A stretch of 39,164 nt of DNA from Methylobacterium sp. J-048 (GTDB lineage Bacteria > Pseudomonadota > Alphaproteobacteria > Rhizobiales > Beijerinckiaceae), in assembly GCF_022829515.1 (NCBI RefSeq), contig NZ_JAKSYL010000251.1:1-39164 (forward strand), in the 5' to 3' direction. Shown here piece after piece: positions 15,916 through 24,053 of this stretch (position 1 is the first letter of the stretch; each line of letters begins with the position of its first letter). The position numbers and the translations under genes were made by a program. Below the pieces are notes generated by a model. The model did not search any database, was not told where the DNA came from, and was given only the letters and a program-made list of their open reading frames with translations.

Positions 15916-17376
15916 ATGGGCATAGGGGTCGGCAAGGCGGCCCGCCGCTGGCTGCTGCTGTTCCACCGCTGGGCCGGGATCGCGACGGCCCTGTTCTTCA
16001 CCCTGTGGATCGGCTCCGGGCTGGTCATGCTCTATGTGCCGTTCCCGGCGCTTACCCCGCCTGAGCGCCTCGCGCGCCTGGCGCCGATCGCCTGGGATCA
16101 GGTCGGTGTCTCGCCGGATGCGGCGCGCGCGGCCGGCGGCGTCGCGGGCGTGCCGGCGGCGTTCGGGCTGGAGATGCGTGGCGACGCACCGGTCTACCGG
16201 ATCATCGGCCGCGACGGTGCGCGGGCGACGGTCTCGGGCCGGAATGGCGCGCGACTCGGCCCGGTCGGCGCGGAAGCCGCCCTGCGGCTCGCCGCCGGCG
16301 ACCGGCCGGGCGCCCGCGTCGAACCGGTGGAGCGGGACCAGTGGACCGTCACCGCCCGCTACGACCCGTTGCGGCCGTTCCACAAGGTCGCCCTCTGCGA
16401 CCCGGCGGGGACCGAGCTCTACGTCTCGCAGGTCACCGGGGAGATCGCCCTCGACACCACCCGGTTCGAGCGCGCCTGGAACTGGCTCGGCTCGGTGCCG
16501 CACTGGATCTACCTGACGCCTTTGCGCGCCCGGGCGGAGCTGTGGCGCACGGTGCTGCTGTGGCTCTCGGGCTTGGCCGCCCTCGGGGCGCTCAGCGGCC
16601 TCGCCATCGGGATCTGGCGCCTGCGCCTGCGGCGCCGCTACGCCACCGGCGCCGTGACGCCCTATCGCGGCCTGGCGCGCTGGCACCACCTGTTCGGCCT
16701 CGTGGGCGGGCTGGGGCTCGGGACGTTCATCGTGAGCGGCTGGATCTCCATGAATCCGAACCGCTGGTTCGCGTCGAGCAGCCCGCCCGCGGGGTTGCGC
16801 GCCGCCTATGCCGGAACGCCCGGCGCCATCGGCCTCGATGCCGCTCGCCTGCGCGATCTCGCGGGGGCTGACACACGGTCCCTGCGCTTCACCGCCATCG
16901 GCGGCCGCTGGTGGCTGACCGCCGAGGCGCCGGATGGCCTGCGCACCGTCGCCTCGGACGGCAGCCCCGGCCCCGACGCGGCCATCCTCGCGGCCGCCGC
17001 CGCGGGAGCGATCCCCGAGGGACATCTGCGGGCGGCCGCTTTGCTCGGCGCCCACGACGCCTACTGGTACCCGCACGGGACGGACCCGCGGCCCCTGCCG
17101 GTGCTGCGCCTGCGCTTCGACGACCCGGCCGCCACCTGGCTCCACATCGACCCGCGCGATGGCGCGATCCTCCAGCGCCTGGACCGCTCCGGCCGCCTCA
17201 ACCGCTGGCTGTTCGACGCCCCGCACCGCCTCGACCTGCCGGTCCTGACCGGCCGTCCCGCCCTGCGCGACGCCGTGCAGTGGGTCCTGAACCTGCTCGC
17301 CGCCGGGATCGCGGTCACCGGCCTCGTCGCGGGCTGGCGGCGGCTCGGCCGAAATTTTTGGCTACGGCCTCGCTAA
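15916..17376 (+). CDS. PepSY-associated membrane protein (putative metallophore reductase)
   Basis: The 486-residue protein has four membrane helices: about 12-38 (LLLFHRWAGIATALFFTLW), 210-235 (LWLSGLAALGALSGLAIG), 255-280 (HHLFGLVGGLGLGTFIVSG) and 455-478 (LNLLAAGIAVTGLVAGW). The FHRWAG and RWHHLFG His motifs at the helix starts are those of PepSY_TM proteins such as FoxB, an inner-membrane protein implicated in reductive release of iron from siderophores. The two periplasmic segments are PepSY-like. The ATG at 15916 follows the receptor stop by 8 bp; the same frame is open further upstream inside the receptor gene, but that part is a shadow. A weak hairpin (stem 17367-17372/17379-17384) overlaps its stop. 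Its role here is probably reduction of the metal brought in by the receptor. Confidence 0.92.
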   Translation: MGIGVGKAARRWLLLFHRWAGIATALFFTLWIGSGLVMLYVPFPALTPPERLARLAPIAWDQVGVSPDAARAAGGVAGVPAAFGLEMRGDAPVYRIIGRDGARATVSGRNGARLGPVGAEAALRLAAGDRPGARVEPVERDQWTVTARYDPLRPFHKVALCDPAGTELYVSQVTGEIALDTTRFERAWNWLGSVPHWIYLTPLRARAELWRTVLLWLSGLAALGALSGLAIGIWRLRLRRRYATGAVTPYRGLARWHHLFGLVGGLGLGTFIVSGWISMNPNRWFASSSPPAGLRAAYAGTPGAIGLDAARLRDLAGADTRSLRFTAIGGRWWLTAEAPDGLRTVASDGSPGPDAAILAAAAAGAIPEGHLRAAALLGAHDAYWYPHGTDPRPLPVLRLRFDDPAATWLHIDPRDGAILQRLDRSGRLNRWLFDAPHRLDLPVLTGRPALRDAVQWVLNLLAAGIAVTGLVAGWRRLGRNFWLRPR

Positions 17377-17459
17377 GCCGAGGCACGCGGCGGCCTTTTA
17401 AGGCGCCCTGTCGTTTCGCGGCACCGGCCTTGACCTGTCTTTGGTAGCGCCCTTCGACC

Positions 17460-18542
17460 TCAAGGGCGTGGCGATGCCGAGCCATCCCGCTCCTCCGCCG
17501 TAAGCGCCAGCGCGACGGACGTCCCGGTGCGGGCCGAGATCAGGGCCGCCTCGATACAGGCCATCACCTGAAGCGCCTCCAGCGCCGCTGAAGACTCGAT
17601 CGCGCCCTGCGTGAGCTGGCGCGCCACGCCCTCGTAGTAGCGCCGCTGGTCCCCGGCCACGGCAGGGGCGTACGTTACCGCCCCGGTGCCGTCGTGGATC
17701 GCGAGCCCGTCCGGGTCCGCGCCCCATCCCGGTGCGCCCGGGGCCAGGCCGGCCAGGAGTTGCTGCTCCTGGATGTCGAGGTGCTGCTTGACGAGGCTGC
17801 CGGCCTCGCCGTGGACGACGAAGCGCGGCGATCCGCCGGCCACCAGCATGCTGGCCTGCAGCACCGCGCGCAGATCCGGGTACTCCAGCACCACGTGGGC
17901 CCAGTCGTCGGAGCGCGCGCCGGGGCGCAGCCGCGCGAGGTTGGCGGTCACCCTCTCAGGCAGGCCGAACAGCTGGAACGCCTGATCCACGAGGTGGGGC
18001 CCGAGGTCGTACCAGATGCCGCCGCCGGGGCCGGCGCCCTCCCGCCACCGGTCGCGGACCTGCGGGCGGAACCGGTCGAAATGCGATTCGAAATGACGGA
18101 CCTTGCCGACGACGCCGTCCGCGATGGCTGTCCGAACGCTGAGAAAGTCGCTGTCCCAGCGCCGGTTGTGGAAGACGGACAGCATCCGGCCGTGGCGCCG
18201 CGCCAGCGCGACCAGCCCGCGCGCCTCGGCCAGGTCGAGGGTGAAGGGCTTGTCGACGACCACGTGCTTGCCGGCCTCCAGGGCGAGCCGGGCCAGGGGG
18301 GCGTGGGTGTCGTTCGGGGATGCGATCACTACGAGGTCGACGCCCTCCGCGGTGGCGACCGCTGCGGGATCGCTGACGACGACCAGGCCGGGCAGGTCGG
18401 CCCGGACCTTGGCGGGATCGCGCGAACCGACCACCCGGAGGCCGAGCGCCGGAACGGATCGGATCAGCGGTGCGTGGAAGGTCTTACCGGAATAGCCGTA
18501 GCCGATCAGGCCGACGCGGATCGGTGCAGTCTCGCTCGCCAT
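17460..18542 (-). CDS. Gfo/Idh/MocA family oxidoreductase
   Basis: The 360-residue NAD(P)-dependent oxidoreductase has an N-terminal Rossmann fold (about 8-125; VGLIGYGYSGKTFHAPLI with the dinucleotide loop) and the conserved Lys-Pro of the family in VDKPFTLDLAEA near residue 98. The C-terminal dehydrogenase domain (about 135-345) carries GGGIWYDLGPHLVDQAFQLF, with the family's His. It resembles E. coli YdgJ/YhhX. The usual substrates are sugars, inositols or their derivatives; none is indicated here. It is convergent with the PepSY gene and starts with an ATG at 18540-18542. Confidence 0.93.
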   Translation of the reverse strand: MASETAPIRVGLIGYGYSGKTFHAPLIRSVPALGLRVVGSRDPAKVRADLPGLVVVSDPAAVATAEGVDLVVIASPNDTHAPLARLALEAGKHVVVDKPFTLDLAEARGLVALARRHGRMLSVFHNRRWDSDFLSVRTAIADGVVGKVRHFESHFDRFRPQVRDRWREGAGPGGGIWYDLGPHLVDQAFQLFGLPERVTANLARLRPGARSDDWAHVVLEYPDLRAVLQASMLVAGGSPRFVVHGEAGSLVKQHLDIQEQQLLAGLAPGAPGWGADPDGLAIHDGTGAVTYAPAVAGDQRRYYEGVARQLTQGAIESSAALEALQVMACIEAALISARTGTSVALALTAEERDGSASPRP

Positions 18543-18672
18543 TCAGGTCTCGTCCGGCCCGGCCATCGGGACGGCGCGATTATAGCCGCGCGACCGCCCG
18601 GGTTCACCGCCTCCGAAGCATGGCGCATCTTCCGGTCGTTCGATCGGAGGCCGCCACCAGCTCATCCCCCAC

Positions 18673-18764
18673 CGTCATCACGAGCGCAGCGAAGTGACCC
18701 AGTGATGCGCGACCTCCGGCGATCGCGCGCCGCCCTGGGTTGCTTCGCTGCGCTCGCAATGACG
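18673..18764. repeat. 92-bp palindromic element (type B, copy 3)
   Basis: The arms at 18673-18702 and 18735-18764 match copies 1 and 2; the loop shares AGTGA-TGCGCG-like sequence with copy 1. It lies in the 283-bp gap between the oxidoreductase start and the end of the ZnuD-like receptor gene. Nothing else was seen in that gap. Confidence 0.9.
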
Positions 18765-18825
18765 GAGGGGCGCACCGGCCGTCGCCTGAGACGCGTATCC
18801 AGTGCGCTGCCGCCGAGGACCGTCC

Positions 18826-20967
18826 CTAGAACCGCGCCGTCAAAAACAACCGCACGTTCCGGCCCGGCAACAGGATCTCGTCCTTCTTGAACGAGGTCGA
18901 ATTGCGGATATCGGCATCGAGCAGGTTGCGGCCCTGGACGCCGAGGGTGATCGCGCTCGCCCCGTAGACCGCGGGATCGATCGCCTGCGTGTAGCTCAGC
19001 TCGGCGCGCAGGTCGTCGTAGCCGGGGGTGGGGGTCTCGAACAGGGCGGTCGCTTGGTGGTCGAAGGCGTGGAGCAGGTTCACCCGGGCGAACCAGCCGT
19101 CCGCCCGCAGGTAGAGTCCGCCGCCGAGCCGGTAGGGCGGGATGCGCGGCACGTTGGTACCGTCGTCGAACTGGGCGCGCACGAAGTCGAACTGGGCCTC
19201 GATGCCGGCAAAGCCGTTGCCGACCGGCAGGACATCGTATTGGCCGATGATCTCGGCGCCGTAGAAGGTGGCGTTCTGCTGCTGGTAGACGATCTGCCGG
19301 TTCTCGGTGCCGCTGCCGCAGGAGGCGAAATCGTCGTCGCAGGTCAGCCCGGTGAAGTTGCGGTAGATGAAGCCGGTGTAGCGCGTGTAGTAGCCGGTGG
19401 CGTCGAGGCGCAACGGCCCCTCGGCCCGGCGGATGCTGGCCTCCACCGTGCGGGCGCGCTCCTTCTTGAGGTCGGGATTGCCGATCTCGAAGGTCGCGGT
19501 GGCGTCGTGCGGGCCCTGCGAGAACAGCTCGTAGCCGGTGGGCCCGCGCTCGACATAGGAGCCGTTGAGGCTCGCCACGAAGCCGAAGGGCAGGTCCTGG
19601 AGGGCGCCGATGCTGGCGCTCTTCGGGGCGAAGCGCCGGGTCCGGGCGTATTGGAACGGCTCCTGCCCGTCGACCAGCGCGTAATCCGCGGGGAACTGCG
19701 CCGCCGTGCTCGACAGCCGGTCGACCTCGTAGCGGCCCGCCGCCTGCAGCCTTGTGCCGGGGCGCAGCTCCAGCTCCTCGAACAGGTACACTGCGTTGGC
19801 CCGCGACTCGGTCTTGGGCAGGAACGATTCGAGCTGCGTGTTGATCACCCGCCGGTCCGACTGGAAGCCGAGCGCGCCGGTGAGCCGGCCGAACGCGGTA
19901 TCGACCGGGACATGCTGGAGCTCCAGCCGTCCCTCGGCCTCGCGGTTCTTGAAGATCGCCTGGACGCCCTCGATCCCGTCCTCGCCGATGCCGATCTCGT
20001 TGTGGCGGTAGACCGAGTAGCCCGCCCAGTAGCGGATCACCTCGAACGGGCCGTCCAGCGGCCGGTACTCGCCCCGCGACAGGACCCGGTCCTGGTTCGG
20101 GGTCAGGCGGGTGCGATCCTGCTCGGCGACGCCGCCCGGGATCGCGTAGATCGCATCGTAGTGGCTGAACGAGAGGCCGACGAAGCCGCGGTCGCCGATC
20201 GCCGAGATGCCGACCGCGCCGCCCTGCGACTCGGTGTAGGAGTTGCGCTGGATGCCGCCCGGGATCGCGTAGCTGTCGTTGGCAGTCCGGAACCCGTCGG
20301 CATGGACCGCGATCCCGTCGCCGCCGGCATCCACCGTTGCGGCGCCGAGCCGGCCGTTGTCGACGCTGGAGAAGCCGGTGGTGACCTGCCCCTGCACGCC
20401 GTTGGCCGGGATGAAGGTCGGCACCCGGTTGTTGTCGGCCGAGACCACGCCGCCGATGGCGCCGGAGCCGTAGCGCAGGGTCGCAGGCCCGCGGATCACC
20501 TCGATCCGGTCGGAGACCAGTGGGTTCACCGGGACCGCGTGGTCCTCGCCGAGATCCGAGACGCCGCCGTTGACGATGCCGTTCTCCTGGATGCGCACCC
20601 GGGCATTGTCGAGGCCGCGGATGATCGGCCGCGAGGCCGCGCCCGGCGCGTAGGTGGTGGACGAGATGCCGGGTCGGTCGAACAGGGCGTCGCCCAGGGT
20701 CCGCGGCTGGTCGCGGGCGATCTGGTCCTGCGTCACCACGGTGACGGGCGAGAACGTGTTGGTCGCCACCGGCAGGATGCCGGTCTGGAGCGGAGCCGCA
20801 GAACTGACCGCGGGTCGGGTCGCCTGGATCGGGCTCGGGCTGGTGACGCTGATCTCGTCGAGGGCAACCGCCTGCTGCGCCCGCGCGGGCAAGCTCGACA
20901 GGGTGGCGAAGAGGGGCGCCGACAGGATCGTGCCGGCCAGGAACGCGAGGCGAGGTGACGGGGTCAT
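18826..20967 (-). CDS. ZnuD-like TonB-dependent zinc receptor
   Basis: This 713-residue outer-membrane receptor has a signal peptide (about 1-30, ending LPARAQQ), a TonB box (AVALDEISVTSP), a plug (about 70-185; RPIIRGLDNARVRIQENGI, DRIEVIRGPATLRYGSGAIGGV) and a barrel ending in LTARF. Features shared with ZnuD-type zinc receptors are the His/Asp-bearing plug stretch SDLGEDHAVPVNP, the GPTGYELFSQGPH and FEIGNPDLKKE motifs, and an extracellular loop with a Cys pair (about residues 543 and 550; TCDDDFASCG). It probably imports zinc or a zinc complex. A Zur-like palindrome lies 12 bp upstream of its ATG. The neighbouring receptor at 13.7-15.9 kb is of a different type. Confidence 0.92.
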   Translation of the reverse strand: MTPSPRLAFLAGTILSAPLFATLSSLPARAQQAVALDEISVTSPSPIQATRPAVSSAAPLQTGILPVATNTFSPVTVVTQDQIARDQPRTLGDALFDRPGISSTTYAPGAASRPIIRGLDNARVRIQENGIVNGGVSDLGEDHAVPVNPLVSDRIEVIRGPATLRYGSGAIGGVVSADNNRVPTFIPANGVQGQVTTGFSSVDNGRLGAATVDAGGDGIAVHADGFRTANDSYAIPGGIQRNSYTESQGGAVGISAIGDRGFVGLSFSHYDAIYAIPGGVAEQDRTRLTPNQDRVLSRGEYRPLDGPFEVIRYWAGYSVYRHNEIGIGEDGIEGVQAIFKNREAEGRLELQHVPVDTAFGRLTGALGFQSDRRVINTQLESFLPKTESRANAVYLFEELELRPGTRLQAAGRYEVDRLSSTAAQFPADYALVDGQEPFQYARTRRFAPKSASIGALQDLPFGFVASLNGSYVERGPTGYELFSQGPHDATATFEIGNPDLKKERARTVEASIRRAEGPLRLDATGYYTRYTGFIYRNFTGLTCDDDFASCGSGTENRQIVYQQQNATFYGAEIIGQYDVLPVGNGFAGIEAQFDFVRAQFDDGTNVPRIPPYRLGGGLYLRADGWFARVNLLHAFDHQATALFETPTPGYDDLRAELSYTQAIDPAVYGASAITLGVQGRNLLDADIRNSTSFKKDEILLPGRNVRLFLTARF

Positions 20968-20978
20968 CGTGGCTCACA

Positions 20979-20999
20979 GAATGTTATAGTGTTTCATTC
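20979..20999. promoter_or_regulatory. Zur-like palindrome in front of the ZnuD-like receptor
   Basis: The 21-bp site has arms GAATG (20979-20983) and CATTC (20995-20999) around TTATAGTGTTT. Its plus-strand left half, AATGTTATA, is identical to the half-site typical of Zur operators. It lies 12 bp upstream of the receptor start codon, where a bound repressor would block transcription. Zur regulation is inferred from the motif and from the zinc-receptor identity of the gene. Confidence 0.55.
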
Positions 21000-21036
21000 G
21001 CGTGCCGTGGCGATGCGGCGCAAGGGCCGGCTGTGG

Positions 21037-21073
21037 GATGTAAGGTGGAAAGAAAGCAACGTTACATCGTTGC
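21037..21073. promoter_or_regulatory. Nested inverted repeats upstream of the ZnuD-like receptor
   Basis: GATGTAA (21037-21043) pairs with TTACATC (21062-21068). Overlapping it, GCAACG (21056-21061) pairs with CGTTGC (21068-21073). The region is AT-richer than its surroundings and lies 70-106 bp upstream of the receptor start. It could be a second operator or a promoter element. The TTACAT-TTG pattern recurs near the other receptor (13666-13676). Confidence 0.3.
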
Positions 21074-21160
21074 AACAGCCGCGCGAGAGCGGTGACGCAC
21101 GGGCTGCGCGACAACGGACTTAGCGCCGGTTCGACGGATTCACGTCCATCGCACGCACCG

Positions 21161-21189
21161 TTGTCGCGAGCGCAGCGAATCAATGACGG
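21161..21189. repeat. Half copy of the type B palindromic element
   Basis: TTGTCGCGAGCGCAGCGAATCAATGACGG resembles one arm of the 92-bp element plus a short piece of the other end, without a loop. It probably represents a deleted copy. It lies between the ZnuD-like receptor's upstream region and the end of the MarR gene. Confidence 0.55.
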
Positions 21190-21228
21190 CGCGGTTCACC
21201 CGCGCCCGGTTCGGCCGGTGGCGGTTCG

Positions 21229-21873
21229 TCAGACGGCGATCGCCTCGGCCTCGTCCTCGGCTTCGATCTCGGCGTCGACATCCGTGATCTGGCCCGAGGC
21301 GCCGGCGGCCTCTGCCAGCCCGCGGGCGGCCTTGCGCAGGAGCTTGCGCAGGCGGCGCCGGTCGGTCTTGTCGAGATGGTCGAGCAATTCGGCCTCGACC
21401 TCCTCTTGGATGCCCTCGATCGCCTCGGCCTTGGCCAGGCCGGCCTCGGTGAGCTGAACCCGGACCACGCGCCCGTCACCCGATTCGGCCCGGCGCTCGA
21501 CGATACCCAAAGCCGCGAGCCGGGTGACCGTCTTCGAGGCGGTGGGCGGCCGTACCCGCAGGAGGGCGGCGAGGTCGCCCATCGTCATGGTGCCGGCCGC
21601 GGCCAGCGCCTGAACCACCTGCTCCTGCCCGGCGAACAGGCCAAGCTTGGCGAGCCGGTCGCCGGTGCGGGCCCGGTGCAGGCGCGCCGCCTGCACCAAC
21701 GCCCAGCCGACGCTGCGCGCTCCGGGCGGCCGCATCTTCTTGGACGCCCCTTCCGAGGCGCCCGAATCCCTGATCTCACGATCGCGTTTCTGCTTGTCGC
21801 CCACGGGAGCGCCCGCATCTAAGCCGGCGGCCGCCGGACCATCCTGAACCTGCACCGTCCACCCCCGTCCCAC
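21229..21873 (-). CDS. MarR-family transcriptional regulator
   Basis: The 214-residue protein contains a MarR winged helix (about 65-160): MTMGDLAALLRVRPPTASKTVTRLAALGIVERR forms the HTH, and ESGDGRVVRVQLTEAGLAKAE the wing and the helix after it. The first 45 residues are polar and probably disordered, and the last 20 are acidic low complexity (DAEIEAEDEAEAIAV). The frame starts with GTG at 21871-21873; the ATG at codon 47 (MRPPGARSVG) would still include the whole MarR domain and is a real alternative. The ligand and targets are unknown. It could control a neighbouring gene, but no matching operator was identified. Confidence 0.9.
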   Translation of the reverse strand: MGRGWTVQVQDGPAAAGLDAGAPVGDKQKRDREIRDSGASEGASKKMRPPGARSVGWALVQAARLHRARTGDRLAKLGLFAGQEQVVQALAAAGTMTMGDLAALLRVRPPTASKTVTRLAALGIVERRAESGDGRVVRVQLTEAGLAKAEAIEGIQEEVEAELLDHLDKTDRRRLRKLLRKAARGLAEAAGASGQITDVDAEIEAEDEAEAIAV

Positions 21874-21940
21874 GGCCGCCCAGGATGCTGTGGCGCGAGC
21901 CGGTGACGCTGCGATGACGGGGGCCGAGAAGGATGCGTGA

Positions 21941-22330
21941 TCAGCAGGGCATCAGGCGCTTGAGCCGGTCCAGGATGTCCTCGCCCGTGCAGGGCCGGGC
22001 GATGAACTCGGCATGCGCCGGCATCCGGGCCGGGTCGGGAGCCGCCCGCCCCGACACGATGAGAATCGGCAATTGCGGACGGGCCTCGGCGACCGCGCTC
22101 GCGAGATCGAAGCCGTCGGTCTTTCCGGAGAGCTGCACGTCCGTCACCAGCCCGCGGATATCCTGGCGCGCCTGAAGGATGCTCAGCGCCCGCTCGGCGG
22201 AGGCACATTGCACCGTCTCGTAGCCGCCATCCTCCAGCACATCCCCAAGGTCCATGATCGTCAGCGCCTCGTCCTCGACGAGGAGGATCACCGGCCGCTC
22301 GCCGCTCGAACCCATCTGTTCGCTCGCCAC
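21941..22330 (-). CDS. Stand-alone receiver-domain response regulator
   Basis: This 129-residue protein is only a CheY-like receiver. Acidic residues E19/D20 (LLVEDEAL), phospho-acceptor D64 (VTDVQLSG) and S93 (LIVSGR) are in place, but the usual Lys of the K-P pair is Arg (R112, FIARPCTG). There is no output domain. The GTG at 22328-22330 has a good ribosome binding site (GGAGGG, 22338-22345); an ATG five codons downstream (22313-22315) is less well placed. No kinase gene is nearby. Such FixJ-N/CheY-like receivers in Rhizobiales often act as phosphate sinks or on partner kinases, which is inference here. Confidence 0.9.
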   Translation of the reverse strand: MASEQMGSSGERPVILLVEDEALTIMDLGDVLEDGGYETVQCASAERALSILQARQDIRGLVTDVQLSGKTDGFDLASAVAEARPQLPILIVSGRAAPDPARMPAHAEFIARPCTGEDILDRLKRLMPC

Positions 22331-22463
22331 TGTGTGCTCCCTCCGGCAGCGCCCAGCCGCGGAGGCCGCCGTGCGCATCGTCCGACGTGAGCCCAACGGC
22401 AGAAACGGTTCCGGGTTGCAGGCCGTCGCGGCCGCGCCTCGCGCGATCGTGTGGCGGGCGGGC

Positions 22464-23729
22464 TCACGACAAAGCCGCAGCCCGGTCCGGGACCACGGCG
22501 ACGACCGCCTCGATCAGCCGATCGAGATCGTCCGCGGGGATGGTCAAGGCGGGCGTCAGGTAGACGATGTCGCCGAACGGCCGCACCCAGACGCCCCGGT
22601 CGAGGAAGGCGGCCTTGAGGGCGGCGAGGTCGGGCGCACGGGCGAACTGCACCGCCCCGATGGCGCCGAGAACCCGGACATCCGCCACCCCGGGCAGGCC
22701 GCTCAGGCCGGCCAGCCCGTCCATGAGGCGGCGCGCGATGGCTTGAGCCTGGTCGAGGCGCGGCTCGGTCTCGAACAGGTCGAGGCTGGCATTGGCCGCC
22801 GCGCAGGCCAGGGGATTGGCCATGAAGGTCGGGCCGTGCATCAGCGCCGCGGCCGGATCCTCGGACCAGAACGCCTCGAACACCTCCGTCCGGGCCACGG
22901 TGGCGGCGAGCGCCATGGTGCCGCCGGTGAGCGCCTTCGACAGGCACAGGATGTCCGGCACGATCCCCGCCTGTTCGCAGGCGAACAGGCTTCCGGTGCG
23001 ACCGAACCCGGTGAAAATCTCGTCGGCGATGAGCGGCAGGCCGTGGCGGCGGGCCAGGCGCGCGATTGTCGCCAGCACCTCCGGCGGGTGCATGACCATG
23101 CCGCCCGCGCCCTGGACCAGGGGCTCGACGATCACGGCGGCCAGCGTCTCGCGGTTGGAGGCGAGCGCCGCATCGAGCGCCGCGGTCTCGGCCGGGCTCC
23201 GCGGCAGGTCACAAAAAACCTGGCTGGGCAGGTAGGCGCCGAAGCGGCGATGCATGCCCTCCTCGGGGTCGCAGACCGACATCGCGCCCATCGTGTCGCC
23301 GTGATAGCCGCCCCGGAACGCCAGGACCTTGGTCCGGCCGCTCACCCCGCGGTTGAGCCACATCTGGGCGGCCATCTTCAGCGCGACCTCGACGGCGACC
23401 GAGCCCGAATCGCTGAAGAACACGTGGTCGAGATCCCCCGGCAGCAGCGCCGCGAGCCGCGCCGCCAGCCGCTCGGCCGGGGCATGGGTCAGCCCGCCGA
23501 ACATGACGTGGGGCATCCGCGCCAGCTGGTCGGCGACCGCTTGGGCGATGTGCGGATGGTTGTAGCCGTGCACCGCCGTCCACCAGGAGGCGATGCCGTC
23601 CACCAATTCGCGGCCATCGGCCAGCACGATGCGGCTGCCCTGCGTCGCCACCGCCTCCAGGGGCGGCGGCGCCAGCCGCATCTGCGTGTAGGGCCGCCAC
23701 AGGTTTTTTTGGGATAGGTCGGACGTCAT
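22464..23729 (-). CDS. bioA: Adenosylmethionine-8-amino-7-oxononanoate aminotransferase (BioA)
   Basis: BioA converts 8-amino-7-oxononanoate to 7,8-diaminononanoate in biotin synthesis, with S-adenosylmethionine as amino donor. The 421 residues carry BioA marks: LWRPYTQM at residues 10-17, DGIASWWTAVHGYNHP near 45 (the WW pair of the substrate pocket), FFSDSGSVAVEVALKMA near 105, LIADEIFTGFGRTG, and the PLP Lys in LCLSKALTGGTMALAA near 266. The ATG at 23727-23729 is used. It is divergent from the small membrane protein and bioF. No BioR-type box was seen in the divergent gap. Confidence 0.97.
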   Translation of the reverse strand: MTSDLSQKNLWRPYTQMRLAPPPLEAVATQGSRIVLADGRELVDGIASWWTAVHGYNHPHIAQAVADQLARMPHVMFGGLTHAPAERLAARLAALLPGDLDHVFFSDSGSVAVEVALKMAAQMWLNRGVSGRTKVLAFRGGYHGDTMGAMSVCDPEEGMHRRFGAYLPSQVFCDLPRSPAETAALDAALASNRETLAAVIVEPLVQGAGGMVMHPPEVLATIARLARRHGLPLIADEIFTGFGRTGSLFACEQAGIVPDILCLSKALTGGTMALAATVARTEVFEAFWSEDPAAALMHGPTFMANPLACAAANASLDLFETEPRLDQAQAIARRLMDGLAGLSGLPGVADVRVLGAIGAVQFARAPDLAALKAAFLDRGVWVRPFGDIVYLTPALTIPADDLDRLIEAVVAVVPDRAAALS

Positions 23730-23866
23730 GGCCGAGGGATGGGCGGCGGGGCGTGGGTGGTCAAGCGGGGGCTTCCTCTAGTCTCGGCGTACCGCGACGC
23801 ATATCCTTAGGCGCCGGGAGCGTCGTCCGTGATGACGGCCCGATACCTGCTCGGGAGCCTGCGGGA

Positions 23867-24019
23867 ATGAGCTGGTCTGAACTCTATCTCATGGCGCTCG
23901 GGCCGGTTCTCGCCTTGGCGGCGGGCCTGTTCATCTACCTCACGGCGACGATGGGACAGGCGAACCGCGCGCAGAAGGCGCCCGGCGCCGTCGAAGGACA
24001 TCGCGCTCCACCACCTTGA
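23867..24019 (+). CDS. Small single-pass membrane protein (50 aa)
   Basis: It begins MSWSELYLMALGPV with one hydrophobic helix (about 6-26; YLMALGPVLALAAGLFIYLT) and a short polar tail with Lys/Arg, giving a likely cytoplasmic C-terminus. The frame is open further upstream, but the ATG at 23867 is preceded by a GGGAG-containing stretch and fits the helix position. It lies 34 bp before bioF on the same strand. It has no recognised function; similar tiny proteins are common next to biosynthetic genes and could be a membrane accessory. Confidence 0.6.
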   Translation: MSWSELYLMALGPVLALAAGLFIYLTATMGQANRAQKAPGAVEGHRAPPP

Positions 24020-24053
24020 CATCCGCCGCGCTCACGGCCCCATCACCCATTCG

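Noticed and set aside
23730..23866. BioR or BirA operator in the bioA/bioF divergent gap
   Set aside because: No TTATCTATAA-like palindrome was found in the gap.
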